Origin: Gracilaria domingensis
Lineage: Eukaryota > Rhodophyta > Florideophyceae > Gracilariales > Gracilariaceae
Length of the DNA stretch: 64,000 nucleotides
Assembly (NCBI GenBank): GCA_022539475.1
Contig: VCMS01000183.1
Coordinates: 1 to 64,000 of the forward strand
Direction: 5' to 3'
Shown in pieces: positions 49,000-61,500 of this stretch. The number at the start of each line of letters is the position of its first letter. Positions within the stretch are counted from its first letter, which is position 1. The notes below the pieces were generated by a model, which was given only the letters and a program-made list of their open reading frames with translations, was not told the DNA's origin and searched no databases. The position numbers and the translations under genes are program-made.

Positions 49000-50284
49000 C
49001 GAGGGGTTCTACAAACGAGGAACTTGGAAGACGATAAAAGTTGAAGATATTTCTCCAAATGCGTACGTACTAAGAGAAAGGTTCGCTCTCAGCATGAAAA
49101 ACAAAGGTACGCCAGACCAGCTCTACAAGGCCCGTTTATTGCGCAAGGACACCGGGATAAGGACAAGAACGTTCTTATCCACAACTCTACAACCATAGGA
49201 AAGTGTTCCACTAGAACTATTCTCAGCCTATCCGCAATCTACGGCTTCCAAATATGGAGCTATGATGTAAGCCAAGCTTACTAACAGAGCAACGGATCCC
49301 TAGAACGTGGGGTATACTTGGAACCATCTAAAGACTTCAAGCTACGTCCTGACGTAACCCTGAAGTTACTGAAGCCTCTCTATGGACTCCCAGACTCTGG
49401 AGATTACCGGAATAGAACTATGTTGGATCACCTACGAAACGAATTGGAAATGAAACAAGCAAAGTCAGATATCTCTTTCTTTCACAAGAAATTAGAAAAA
49501 CAAACTTGGTGGAATTGTTGGTACTTCCGTTGATGACTCTCTCTTTTCCGGAAGAGACCAATTCCTAGAGTTCACCGACAAATCTCTACAAAGATTCGAG
49601 TCAAGAGCAAGGGAGTTCGATAACTTTAAATTCTTAGGACTTAATATCAAAACGGAAATTGAGGGCTTCAGCACCAGCCAAAAATAGAACATTGAGAAGT
49701 TGAAAAGGATATCAGATAATAGTTTCAAAACATTTAGATCGCTACGCGCAAGGTAGACTGGATATGCAACTCGAGACCCCGATACATGATTTCTTGTTAA
49801 CAATCTCTTGCAAGTCATGGAAGAGAAATTCAACACAAACCCGAAGGAATATGCCAAACACATGCACAAATCGGTTTCCTACCTCAACACAACTAACACG
49901 AACCAACGTTTCTTCAAGAAACTGGATTTGGATAGCTTTTGTCTTCGGGTTTACTCTGATTTGTCTTCCGCGAACAATGGAGATCTTACATCGCAACTTG
50001 GATACATCGTGCTATTCGCCGATATGTATCACAATTCAAATGTTGTCCATTACTCAAGCTACAAGAGCAGACTGGTGGTACGCAGTGTGCTAGGAGAAGA
50101 GATATACGCCTTTGCAGTCGCTTTTAAGCAGGCCTATATCTCCAAGAAGAACATTGAGGATATGACTGGGAAAGATATTGAGCTGCGCATGTTTGAAGAC
50201 TTGATAAATCTCTTCGATGTCATAACAAAGTCGTCAACGACAGCAAAATATGGCGTAATGATTGACAGATACGGAAAAATATGA
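49000..50284 (+). pseudogene. Element E reverse transcriptase and RNase H
   Basis: RT shows LLKPLYGLPDSGDY (about 49370). RNase H is recognised at 49800-50284 by LSSANNGDLTSQLGYIVLFAD and an LRMFEDLINLFDVITK stretch that aligns with element D. Several breaks are present. Confidence 0.78.
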
Positions 50285-50928
50285 GAACAGATGCATATGT
50301 GATATTGACTTCATTTGATCTGAACACATTCTAGCAGAGTTTTTGGCAAAGCTTACTATGAGCTATGTTTTGAACAATATAGTTAGCGAAAACAGGATTT
50401 TGCATCTAAAAAAACAGTGGGTTGTTAGAAACTTTAAGATGTTAAAATTCTTTAGTTTAGGACCTAGTGCAAACAATCCTAGAAAAATTGGAGTGTTAGA
50501 ATTATTAGCACTTTACCTGGGAGATGCGGGTTTTGTTCAGGTTTCAACCTTTCTATTGTAGCCTTGATACAAGAGTATAAGGGCTTAGAAGCGATTATAA
50601 GTCTTAATCTTTAAACTGCCTAGATCGGAATTAGGTAAAATGATGGCCTATACAGAACGTTTAGACCTTCCAAAATTAACCTTAGACTTCAATATTTTTT
50701 ATGCTTCATAATATATAAACGAATTCATGATAATTGTTCTTTGTCCAAAATGCACCATGTACAACATTACATATGCACTAAGACACGTTATGTTCCATAT
50801 TTTTAAACGTCAAAAATTCGTTCTCCATGTAAAACAGACAAATATACAATATTCAACACCGCAAAAAAGCACTAGTTGTGCTTTGACAAATGGTGACGAA
50901 ATCTAGAGCTCAAAACATTGAATGTTTT
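50285..50928. other. AT-rich stretch, no gene seen
   Basis: Between element E and Harbinger copy H2. A 72-codon plus-strand frame (50343-50561) has no recognisable feature. E's 3' LTR would be expected here but no repeat partner was found. Confidence 0.5.
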
Positions 50929-51765
50929 CTAACGTGAATTAAAACACTCGTGTTTCGCCCTTTGCCTAGTAATCATATTATGTAAAGAAAAAGAAGATAC
51001 AACGGAACTTCTTAAACATCGGGAATCGGGGTACCCGTCGTTTCCAATAACCGATTCGTTCTCTTCCAAGCGCATTTTTAAAACATTCTGAAATATGACA
51101 AGATCTGTATGACTACCACATGGAAATGGCCCTGTAGCCCAAACAACACTTCCAATGCTTAGTGAAACGGCAATTTCATATCTAACCCCTGGTCCGCGAA
51201 ATTTATGTGAAAACCATTTGGGATCGAATGGATACGGTTCGTTGATTGGCATGTCCGTCCCATCTATTGAAACATAGCAGCCCTCAACTAGCGGATTAGA
51301 AAAAAATCTATCAGAAAATTTAATCTATTGATTCGTTAGAAAACCGTTCCGTTCTAATAGGAATGAAAAAAAAACCTTACCATTGACGCAAACGAAACTT
51401 TTCGGACCATTTTTCACGCTTTGGTTCGAAATGTCTTCTCGTCGACTTTGCATATTGAACAATGGACAGATTCTGTAGAATACACCATCAAAAACATAAG
51501 CGCCCATAATAGATGAACTGGTTTCAAATCATTGGTTAGTATGAACGACGCAGAGTTCCATAACTGAGAACAGATAAACGGAGATGTTCCAAATAACGAA
51601 CGAAAGTGTCGTAGTTTTTGGCGAGAAGATTGCGAACTTAAATTCGGAAGCAGAGTCTCGGACTCCTGTAGAAAGACTTGAGGGCTTGTTTGCGGCTTGG
51701 TCATGATGATTGTTGAAGTAGTTCACGTTCTTCCTGGAATCAGGAGATTTGCTCTTTAGGCACAC
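50929..51765 (-). pseudogene. Harbinger transposase copy H2, broken
   Basis: On the minus strand, 51414-51704 gives the N-terminal domain (LKPVHLLWALMFL, VDEKTFR) and 50929-51252 the catalytic domain (MPINEPYPFDPKWFSHKF, PCGSHTDLVIF), clearly related to H1 (44356-45241). The first Asp region precedes 51252 and the Glu segment appears as RAKHECFN, with the expected HEN replaced. The two parts are separated by a stretch with stops, and the copy is probably dead. No terminal repeat was seen close by; a possible one is discussed at 52361. Confidence 0.75.
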
Positions 51766-52529
51766 GGTGGTTATAAATATTTGCTTTCAAAGTTCGCATC
51801 TTGCTTTGGTTTATTGAACATCATCTTACACTGAACTATAATTGCCTATATTATGGGCTAGGTTTACTAGAATTCAGAATTATTTAAGTACAACAAGGTA
51901 GACCAACTTATTGCCTTAGATTTTTTTCATTTTTTTTGATACTAACGTCACAGATTCGGCATCGTGTTATGTTACGTATATTTTCTTCATTCAGACATGT
52001 GTACATAATTTTACAATTCAAAATATCTGGAAAGAGAAGAGAGCAAATGCGTCATGAGTGAATTGTGTGTGACATGCAAAATAATAATTTACATGTCCAA
52101 GATGTGACCAAGCTAAGTGTCAAGAAATACTGATACGTTCAAAATGTTTGTTATGGAATCATACTCCGTGCATTCGATATGCTATATATCTTATGCGATA
52201 TGTATCGCAAAGAGATAGCCGGAACTTTATTCCTCGCCGGGCTCCTCTAAACGTGAATCAAATCTAACATGCTTCCTAAGTAAGAAAGAGTATGTTTTAT
52301 CTGGGACTGTCTTTGATAGATTAAAGTTTGCACAAACCAAAGTGTTATTAACACTGAAAAGAGCGGTACTTACCACAAAAAGCGGTATATACCGCTCCTT
52401 TCTTTCATGAAAACAAAGAAGTGAATACTAGAAAAGCGGAGCATTGCGTAAATATAAACAATAAACGCTCTGCGTTTTATATATCTTTTAGCGAAATCGG
52501 TTTCTTTTATTCGTTGTTGAGATATCGAT
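51766..52529. other. AT-rich stretch before the spliced gene
   Basis: No gene is seen. It contains a 16-base perfect palindrome at 52381-52396 and, 45 bases before the first ATG, a TATA-like TTTTATATATC (about 52475) that suits a promoter for the gene starting at 52530. Confidence 0.45.
52361..52397. repeat. Nested AGCGGTA palindromes
   Basis: AGCGGTATATACCGCT (52381-52396) is a perfect 16-base palindrome. A further half-site GAGCGGTA lies at 52361-52368 and its complement TACCGCTC at 52390-52397. The half-site AGCGGTA also occurs in the terminal repeat of Harbinger element H1. Confidence 0.6.
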
Positions 52530-55500
52530 ATGCCCAACTTTGTTCAACGCGAGAAGTTTTGCGCTACTGCGACCTTTCCAGCTGCGAAAAGAAGTAAGAC
52601 TTCTTACGGTATGAACGACATCTAATTTACCAAACTCAAAAAAGCACTGTGTCACGCTCGAACTTAAGGAAGTCCGTAATCTGTAAATATTAACTCCATA
52701 GTTAGGGTGTTGCGTAAGAACTGGTTTGGTCTTGCGTTATATGTTGAATTCAGAGTTTTGCACCGTTGGTGTCAGTTACGTAGCGAAAAAGTTCTATATT
52801 CTTTCCACGTATACAGAAAAGGTTTTGAATTACATTACTTGCATTTGCGAGCTTTTTTTAGCTATGTACATTTACAGCACAGTACTACTGGATGTGTCTC
52901 GACTATTCCTTTTTCTTCTTTCGACGTAATTCATATAAAGGTCTTGTTGCAGGACTACCATTGTTAGACTTCTTCGCATCCATGTTCCGACCTATCTTTT
53001 GCAACCGAGAAGCTGCGTGATGAAGAAGAATCACACTCCCCGTCTCACGTAAAATTCCAAAGCCGTTAAGCTTTTGATAGCGATGTTCAAAAATGGTGAA
53101 CTTATTTTAGTGCAGTTTGACTTAACAGAGGAGCTGGGGGTGAAACAAAGTAGGATGACTTTGTTTCACCGATTTTTATAGAGACTGAAATGGTCTCGTA
53201 AATATAGTAGCGTACTTAGGATTAGTAGCTCACGATAGTAATTTCAAATGCAAACTTAAATACAAATGCAAACTCAAATACAAACAATGTGCTCTCGTGC
53301 TCACATCCCCCCTCGAGCGAGAACAGGAGAATTGCAAAGAGAATTGCGATGAGTCGCGAACAAAGACCCCGTCAAGGACTTCGTAAAAATGTCCGCCAGG
53401 TTTTGCGCGGAAGGAACATACTGTATATCAACAGTCTTTTTTTTCACAGCTTTCAGAACCTGATAATAGCGCAAGTCGATATGTTTGACTTTGCATAGTT
53501 CTAAGTATTCCTTCAACCCACAAATTGTGCCCAAATTTGTCCTGAAACAGGGGAATGGCATAGCTGACAGGATTGCCAATCTCTTCGAAGATATTTCGTA
53601 CCCAGTGCAGTTCCCTGATACATTCCGACACGGCGTAGAACTCTGCCTCCGATTTTGAAAGTGCGGTGGACTTCTGCAACTTCGAGCTCCAAATTGTTGA
53701 TGGTGGTTGAGTTGACTTCTCCTTTGCACGGAGGAGTCCTACTCCATTTTATACTAAGCTTACCTGGGCAGAACCCTGCCAAAATCTAAGGTACCTCAAA
53801 CTTGTGGCCGAAGCTGTTCCGTAATTAACTAAGCTGCAGGGAGCCACACAAATCGGATATCATATCAAAATCAATTCTATCTTACTCTTGCGGGAGGTCT
53901 GGAGACACCTCATCTTTTGTATGAACTAAACCTCAAACAAGAAAAGTTTCTTGGCACCAACGTAGTCTCACGCAAGATCGCACTCATTTCCATCAGCATG
54001 TCTGATAGCACACCTATTCCAACACCCTCTCCTTGCTATCAGAGCAGTTGAAGACACGCATCATAGCACGTAGTTCATGGTGACGGTCTCTTGTAGTTGC
54101 TTTTGTGAGAATGTCAGCCGTCATCTTTTCAGTAGGGCAGTGATTCAGGACTATTAAACCCTCTTCCACGCCTTCTTGAAAAAAATAATATCATAGGTCC
54201 ACATTCTTGGCTCTCCTTCCGCCTTTTTCCCATTCAAGGACACCCGTGTTGTCTTCGTAGATCGTAAAAGGCATCTAAGTCGGTGCCATTGCGATTTCCT
54301 TCAGTATATTGCAGACCCATTTCACTTGCTTACGGCATTCCGACAACGAAATGTATTCTGCTTCTGTAGTAGAAGTTGCGATGCATGACTGCTTCGTGCT
54401 TTTCCATAAAATTACATTTCCATACGGTAAGACACAAATGCCGCTCATCGATTTGCGGTCTTGATCATCTCCAGCCCAGTCGGCGTCTGCATATGCGCAT
54501 AAAGCGGGTACAGTTCTGCCCTTATTCAAGATGTGTATCCCATACTCTCTTGTGCCGTTGAGGTAGCGCATAATTCTTTTCACTGCCGCCCAGTGCATAA
54601 CAGTTGGGTTCGCCTGTGCCCTTGAGAGTATGTTCACTGCGGCACAAACATCTGGTCTTGTGCGGGTCGCAAGGTATAACAGGGATCCAATAGCCTCTTG
54701 ATATAATACCTTCGAAGAGAACCGTTCTGCCTCTGAAGCGAAAGCCGGTTTGTACCCTGTGCTCAGTGGAGTGGAGACAGGCTTAGCACTTGACATGTTG
54801 AAGCGATTTAGGAGTCGTTCTACGGCTGGCTGCTGATGAAATTTGATGCCATCTGTCCCATGCTGGATGTATACACCTAGAAACCTGTCCTTCGTCGAGC
54901 ATTCCTTCATCTCAAACTCAGCAGAGAGCATTTTCTTCATTTACTTGATTAGCTTAGGATCATCTCTGATGACCAGAAGGTCATCAACATAAAGCAATAT
55001 CCACAGGTGGTGTCCACCCCGGGCCTTGTGGAAAGAACATGGTTCAGATTGGCCCTGCTTGAATCCAAGATTCAGCAATCTTTGGGTGAATAATCGACTC
55101 CAGATAGAGTTAGGTTGTTTTAGGCCGTATATAGACCGGTTCAGCTTAAGTACCTGCCCTTTTCATAGCCCAAGGTTCAACCCATCGGGAGGTGACATGT
55201 ACACTGGGTTAGCTTCATCGACTCGACCATTGAGGAATGCACATTTGACATCTAACTGGTGGATCTCAAATCCAAACAGACATGCCAATGTCAATGCCAG
55301 TCGCACAGTTCCAAAGTCAACAACAGGAGAGTAGACATTTGCTACATTTCTTTGTTGACAACCCTTTGCTACAAGGCGGTCTTTGTACCTGGCAATCGAT
55401 CCAACATCATTGTGTTTCAGTGCAAACACCAGTTTGGAGTCAATGACGCGTGTCCCTGACGGCTTTTCTACCACATTCCAGGTCCCCATCGAGCTCAGTG

Positions 55501-58500
55501 AAGAAAGCTCTTCGTCAATGGCACTCTTCCACATTTGCCAGTCAGGGGAGTTCTTCGCCTCTTGTAGGTTCTCAGGAATATTGCTTGATTCTTCCCTCAT
55601 GACTAGGCTACTGTGTTGTGTATCCGAGTAGCGGTTCGGGGGCTGTCGTTGGCGTGCAGGGTACCTGCGTACTGGGTAGTGTGTCAAGAACTCCTGCATG
55701 CTAGAAGTCATAGAGAAACCGTTTGAGTCTGCAGCTGGGGATTGAGGTTCGCCTTCATCATTCTCACTTCCACTTCCTACTTCTTCGGCTGGATCCTGAT
55801 CATCTCTTTCCAAGTCCATGTTTTCTTCATCATCAGTTGAATCTTTCTACGCTGCTTCTACTTCAAGGTCCTGATCCTTATCTACATTGGTCTGCGCCGG
55901 GGTGTGTTGAGAAACATATTCAGTTATGCTCAGTGGCGCCTGTCCAGCAGTCTTGAAAAGTGTCCTTCCAGGGAATGTATGCTCATTGATACTGACATGC
56001 CTTGCAAACGTAATTTCCCCGCTCTCAATATCGAAGACACGATTGTTCTGGTGTGGGAGACATCGCAACAGGATCCCTCGTCGGGCTTTTCTGTCCAATT
56101 TCTTTCGTTTAGCGACATGGATCCATATTTCACACCCGAAGGTTCTCATTGATTTGATATTCGGGATTTTCCCTGTGAGTGCTTCATGAGGAGTTTTGCC
56201 TCCATTTGCATCGCAGCTATTGATGTTCATGGTCCTCGCTGCGGCGCCAACCGCCTCAGCCCAGAACCTGTGTGGAAGGCCCGCATGACGTAACATGGTC
56301 CGAACCATCTCCATAATTGATCTATTGAATCGTTCCGCGACTCCGTTTTGCTGAGGTGTATACGGAGCGCCGTTTTCTCAATCGATTCCTTCACTAGAAA
56401 GGTATTTCCGTAGTGCAATGTATTCCGGGCCATTGTCGGAGTACACAAGCTTGATTTTTCTTTCAGTTCGCCTCTCAAACTTCAACTGGAAGCACCTAAA
56501 TTCGAGCGTCAAATCTTTCCTCCGTTTCAGGATACGCACGTCCTTATACCTTGTTTTCATGTCAATAAAGGACACAAAGTACCTTTTGGATCCAATGCTT
56601 TGCGTGTTAATTGGTCCACATATGTCAGTGTATATCACGTCACCAATTCGAGCATCTCTTGTGCTTCTGTTGCCAAAGCTCCTGCGGGTAAGCTTCCCTT
56701 CAATGCAAGGCGCACAGTCCGATCTTTGTTCTGCCTTCGCACTAAGGTCTAGTCCGTGTACTATACTTTGTTTTGACATTTTCCTTACGCGTTGCTTACC
56801 AACACGTCCAAGTCTCTCGTGCCAAAGCTGTAGGCCAGCCTCTTCTAGCGCAACATTTGCGACATGTACGCATGCAGTACCTCGCAGCTGGTATATCCCG
56901 GAACCTTTCGGCGCCCGTATCATAACATCTTCCCCCCGAATTAGACATGCGGAGGAGTCAAATATTATCTCGTATTCCTCGCTTGTCAGTCGGGAGCAAG
57001 AGAGGAGGTTGCAGTCCATGTCCTTAACAAAGAGGACGTTCTTCAGCATTAGATGTTCAAAACGTCTCCCCGACTGTGATACGTTAAGAACCAAATCTCC
57101 TGCCTTTGTGGCTGTCACGCGTCTTCCATCGCCCAGGACCACAGCTGTTGGTTGTGTTTGGAAAAAGAGGTATTCCATTTCAGGCTGCCCCACAATGTGA
57201 CAGGACGCTCCAGAGTCTATAATGAACTGATATTTCTCTTGCCTGCTCACTAGTGCGTGGTGAGTTCGGTTGCTACCATCTTGCCCATTGGCTAGTTTGT
57301 TTGATGGGCAATCTCGCTTGTAGTGCCCCTTCCGGCCACACTTGAAGCATTTTCCTTTCACATTGGCCTTAAGCGCCTTTTCCGTGTCAAGGGTACCAGA
57401 TGAGGAGCTTGGTACATGCTTCTGCGGCCCAATAACCCTTGTCTCATATTCCTGGAGAAGTCGGGCTGCTACCTTTTCCCAGGTCAGTTCAGTGTCAGCC
57501 ATCGTCTGCAACGCCGAGATAACTGGGCCATAGGGGCTTTCACCAGTAGCACCAAAGCTTGCAAACAATATAGCGATCTGCATGCTATTTGCTATGGGGC
57601 TCCCCATTGCTTCGAGTCTTGAAAGTACAGCCTCAAAGCCGTCGACGTAGCCCGACATCACTCTCCCTTCAGTGTAGCGTGTCTGGTGCAGCTTCGTCTG
57701 CAGCTGAACTCTAGTGGCAGTGTTTTCCGTTGCGTACCTCTTTCGAAGTTTGCGATACGTCACAAACGGGTTACGTCTTTCCGATGCAATAGCTCTCAGA
57801 GGCTTATCACCTATAGATTGAACCAGATACATGCGAGCTTTCGAGACCTTCAGCTTTAAGTCTCCCGAAAATGCGTCCATGCCTCCCTCCCCAACAACAT
57901 CGTCTAGAACAACTTCCAGCAATTCCTTTCATTCTAAAAGAGCTTTAATTCTCGTCGTCCAAAGAGTAAAATCTTCATGCCTTTTCGCGGAGAATCGTGG
58001 CAACTTCTTGGCTGTATCTTCCTCCATAGCAGCACAAGATAGTAATAAATTCGAGACGAAGACGGGAAGTCTGATAGAGTCTGAATCGTGGTTGAACTAG
58101 GTTGTTGGTTGCAAGTGGAGCGCGATGCTACCACTGTTGATGGTGGTTGAGTTGACTTCTTCTTTGCACGGAGGAGTCCTACTCCATTTTACACTAAGCG
58201 TACCTAGGCAAAACCCTGCCAAAATCTAAGGTACCTCAAACTTGTGGCCGAAGCCGTTCCGTAATTAACTAAACTGCAGGGAGCCACAAAAATGGGATAT
58301 CATATCAAAATCAATTCTATCTTACTCTTGCGGGAGGTCTAGAGACACCTCATCTCTTGTATGAACTAAAACTCAAACAAGCCAAGTTTCTTAGCACCAA
58401 CGTAGTCTCACGCAAAATCGCACTCATTTCCATCAGCATGCCTGGTAGCACACCTATTCCAACACAAATCACCTGTACGCTGTCCAGACAAAGTACGTAA

Positions 58501-61500
58501 CACCCCCTGGATCAACGCTTGTCCAGGTCCCGTGCCTAATCGGCGTCTGACCACGCAATGACGTGAGGCTTCACATCGGACGGAATGAGTAAACCAAGTG
58601 TCCTGGTACCCTACAGGTAGCGAACAACATGTTTCATGACTTGCTAGTGTTCTGGGCGCGGGTGCGAGGCAAATATCTCCAACAAAGATACTGCAGTTGC
58701 AATGTCTGGGCGTGTGCGGGTGCTGAGAAGCAACAAAGAGCCAAGGACTCGCTTGTATGGAACATTAGTCATAGCCAACGCTTCATCTGCACTCAGTATC
58801 TGCCGCGGTGCATAAAGGGAGTGGCCTTCGGGAAGGAGTGTAGCAACTGGTTTTGCGTCCAACATATACGAGAGCGTGATAATCTTGTCAATGAGCGGGT
58901 GTTGATGCAAATGAGTCCCAGAAGCCGATTCATCAATAGAGACACCAAGGTAAAGATTAGCCTTTCCAAGATCACTAACTTCGTAGTTGTCGGAGAGCTT
59001 CTTCTTCATCCGCGCCGTCAATTTGGCAGGTCTAAAGAGGCAAATATCATCAAAGTAGGCCAAGAGCACAAGCATACCGTCCGAGAAGGTGTACGTAAAT
59101 AGGCAGGGATGGGACTGGGCTTGAGTGAGACCAATGGACCGAAGATACGTTGAAAGATTCTCGAACCACAGGCGAGGAGCTTTGCGAGTGCCGTAAAGGG
59201 ACTTCATGAGTTGAACAACGTTTCTTCGGTTGCTCAGATCGACCGATGTAGTCATGTTGTCATACTGCCATTGGACTGTCCTTGTGCCTTGTTCTGTAGC
59301 GACGATCTGTGAGTCGTCTCCAAGTGCAATGGAAATCGAGCATGATTCGATTCCGTGGACATCCTTATGGTCAGGGGTGAGATGGGTGGTTGTACCCGAG
59401 TCAAGCATGAGAAGCTCATCAGAACTTGGGCGCGCCAGCATTGCCTGGGCGACAGCAGCTCTAATTCGATGGTTGCTTCCAGAATTTGCAGAGGTGTTGG
59501 ACTTCTGCTTGTTATTGGGTGTCTGGTCGCGAGATCCAGAACGGTTACTGCTGTCATTTCTTGTATCCTTCTCCGAATCGCTCAGGTTGAGACAATTCTT
59601 GGGATTCTTCGGATTTAGAAAACAGTTGGAAGTGGAATGGTTTCGTCTCTTACAGATACCACAATTCGACTTTGCTGCATGGGCTTGTTCAGTTCTCTTA
59701 GTAGGCAGATCACGGTGTTCATCGAGTAGACCAAATCCCAAGTAAGATTCTCAGATGTTAAAGTCTTAATGGCAACACACACTGCATGTAGCTGGAATGC
59801 TTTTACAGATGCCACAAGAAGTGCAACAGAGAGTTCTTGAGGTAGCTTCGTGTCCATGCTGTTGAGTTCTTCAACTAAGTTGGCCATCTTGTCAACATGC
59901 TTACCAAGATATTTGGAGACGTCAGTGTATCAGAGTGTAACAAGGTCACAAATCTTGGATATACGAGAAGCAGTTGAGGTCGAGGCATATCGGTATTCTA
60001 GCAGTTTCAGCATTTTGTTGGGGTTCCCAATTTCAGTTTGGACCACTCTTAATGTTTCTTTCGACAATGGAGAGACGATTATGCCACTTGCTTTCTTCTG
60101 GGATTGAATGAACTCTTCACGCTTTTCATCAACAGCTCTGAAAGGATTGCGCGAAATCAGAAGAGCGTTTCCGACTCCTTTGGCGTCACAAGTAGCTTCG
60201 ATGCGAATGCGCCATAGCTTGTAATCATCCTTCTCCTCGGAGGGTTTGATGCGAGTTTTGTCACTTTCCATTGTAAAAAGAGAGTTTCGTCAAACGGAAG
60301 GGATAAAGGGAAGAAAGAGAAATGATTAAAGGGATTGTAAAGGAAAAAAGGAATGCCAAGAAACGGAGATAGAAGTAATTAGCGATGCGCAAAAGCGGAC
60401 GGGACCATAACCTTTTAGTACAGTTTAACTTCACAGAAGAGCTGGGGGTGAAACAAAGTAGGATGACTTTCTTTCACCGATTTTTATAGAGACTGAAATG
60501 GTCTCGTAAATATAGTAGCGTACTTAGGATATAGTAGCTCACGATAGTAAATTCAAATGCAAACTTAAATAAAAATGCAAACTCAAATACAAACAATGTG
60601 TTCTCGTGCTCAAATACAAATGCAACTCAAATACAAACAATGTGTTCTCGTGCTCAGAACTTACCGGAAAGGAAAGTCCAGTTGATGTTTGGTCCTCCAC
60701 TGAGAGTTTTCGTGTGCACAAATTGCCAACGTTTCGAAAGAAATTCGCGGAACTAAAGCTAATGTTTGCACAAAATGGTAAGCATAATCCTATCTTCTTT
60801 CCCTACAAATGTCAGTAGTACTGTACATTAGGTGGCACCCGTTTACATAGATTAGCACCCGTTTAAGCATCTGCTTCTTTCACTATTAAAGCAGTGCTGA
60901 GGAGAACCAGACACACAGTCTTGTTCTCCAACGCCTCACTACTCATTCGCTCTCACAGGTTAATGGGCCTACGGGCACGCTGCCCTCGCATCTACAATGC
61001 TTCTATTGTACTCTAGTCAATGAACAGAGTACACGTTTATCCCAAATCTTTCTTCTTCGCACATTTCATAACTGTAACCGCAATTTAAGCACATCTTTTT
61101 CTTCTTTTCTCGTGCTGAACTTTATCAAAAGGAGCAGCACTACTTAAGATGGCAGTCGGTTCCTGACAAATTAATATAGAAATGATGCCGGAAGCTGAAG
61201 ATAGTAAGAGATATGGTTTCTTTAATTGAATGGATAACTACCGCGACAAATTACGTGGACACCATTTAAGTTTTTTTTAACCGTCTTTAATGCGGTACTT
61301 ATTGGAACCGCTTTCAATGCGAACCAAAGAAGATTGTGTTGAGCCACGCACTAAACATTTACACCAGACCATAAGGAACTGGGTGTGGTGAACAAAGCAC
61401 AACAAATATATTCTTTATGAGGGAACAGAAATATCACTGTAACCACTATATTTATTTTGCTGGATTACTTCAATGATTGTAATTCTTGGCCTATTTCTTA

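Larger units (their letters stand above)
45453..50284 (+). mobile_element. Ty1/copia-type element E, decayed
   Basis: Plus-strand copia-order element related to D: gag, zinc knuckle with protease, integrase, RT and RNase H ending near 50284. Its 5' part seems to continue left of the Harbinger insertion H1, perhaps to the promoter-like region at 41128. LTRs were not identified. It is broken in many places. The region 45580-45680 also gives, in another frame, a stretch resembling a C2H2 finger (CNKDFESNTHLESHLKGH) whose meaning is unclear. Confidence 0.78.
53695..58464 (-). mobile_element. Ty1/copia element F nested in G
   Basis: A 4.77 kb minus-strand element with 330-base LTRs (53695-54024 and 58135-58464), TGTTGATGG and CCAACA at the ends of the plus-strand reading, and target duplication CAAAT (53690-53694 and 58465-58469). 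Inside are gag, zinc knuckle, protease, integrase, RT and RNase H in copia order. The LTRs differ at about 19 positions of 330 (about 6%), so it is older than element B. It has a few breaks. Confidence 0.92.
53105..60656 (-). mobile_element. Ty1/copia element G, host of nested element F
   Basis: Minus-strand copia element bounded by LTRs (53105-53303 and 60413-60656) and by the direct repeat GAACTTA (53098-53104 and 60657-60663), its target duplication of 5-7 bases. It has gag (59615-60271), zinc finger/protease and RT parts (58644-59741) and an RNase H end (53301-53690). Element F has inserted into its RT/RNase H region. It is broken and shortened. Its insertion split exon 2 of the gene at 52530-61996. 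Confidence 0.88.
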
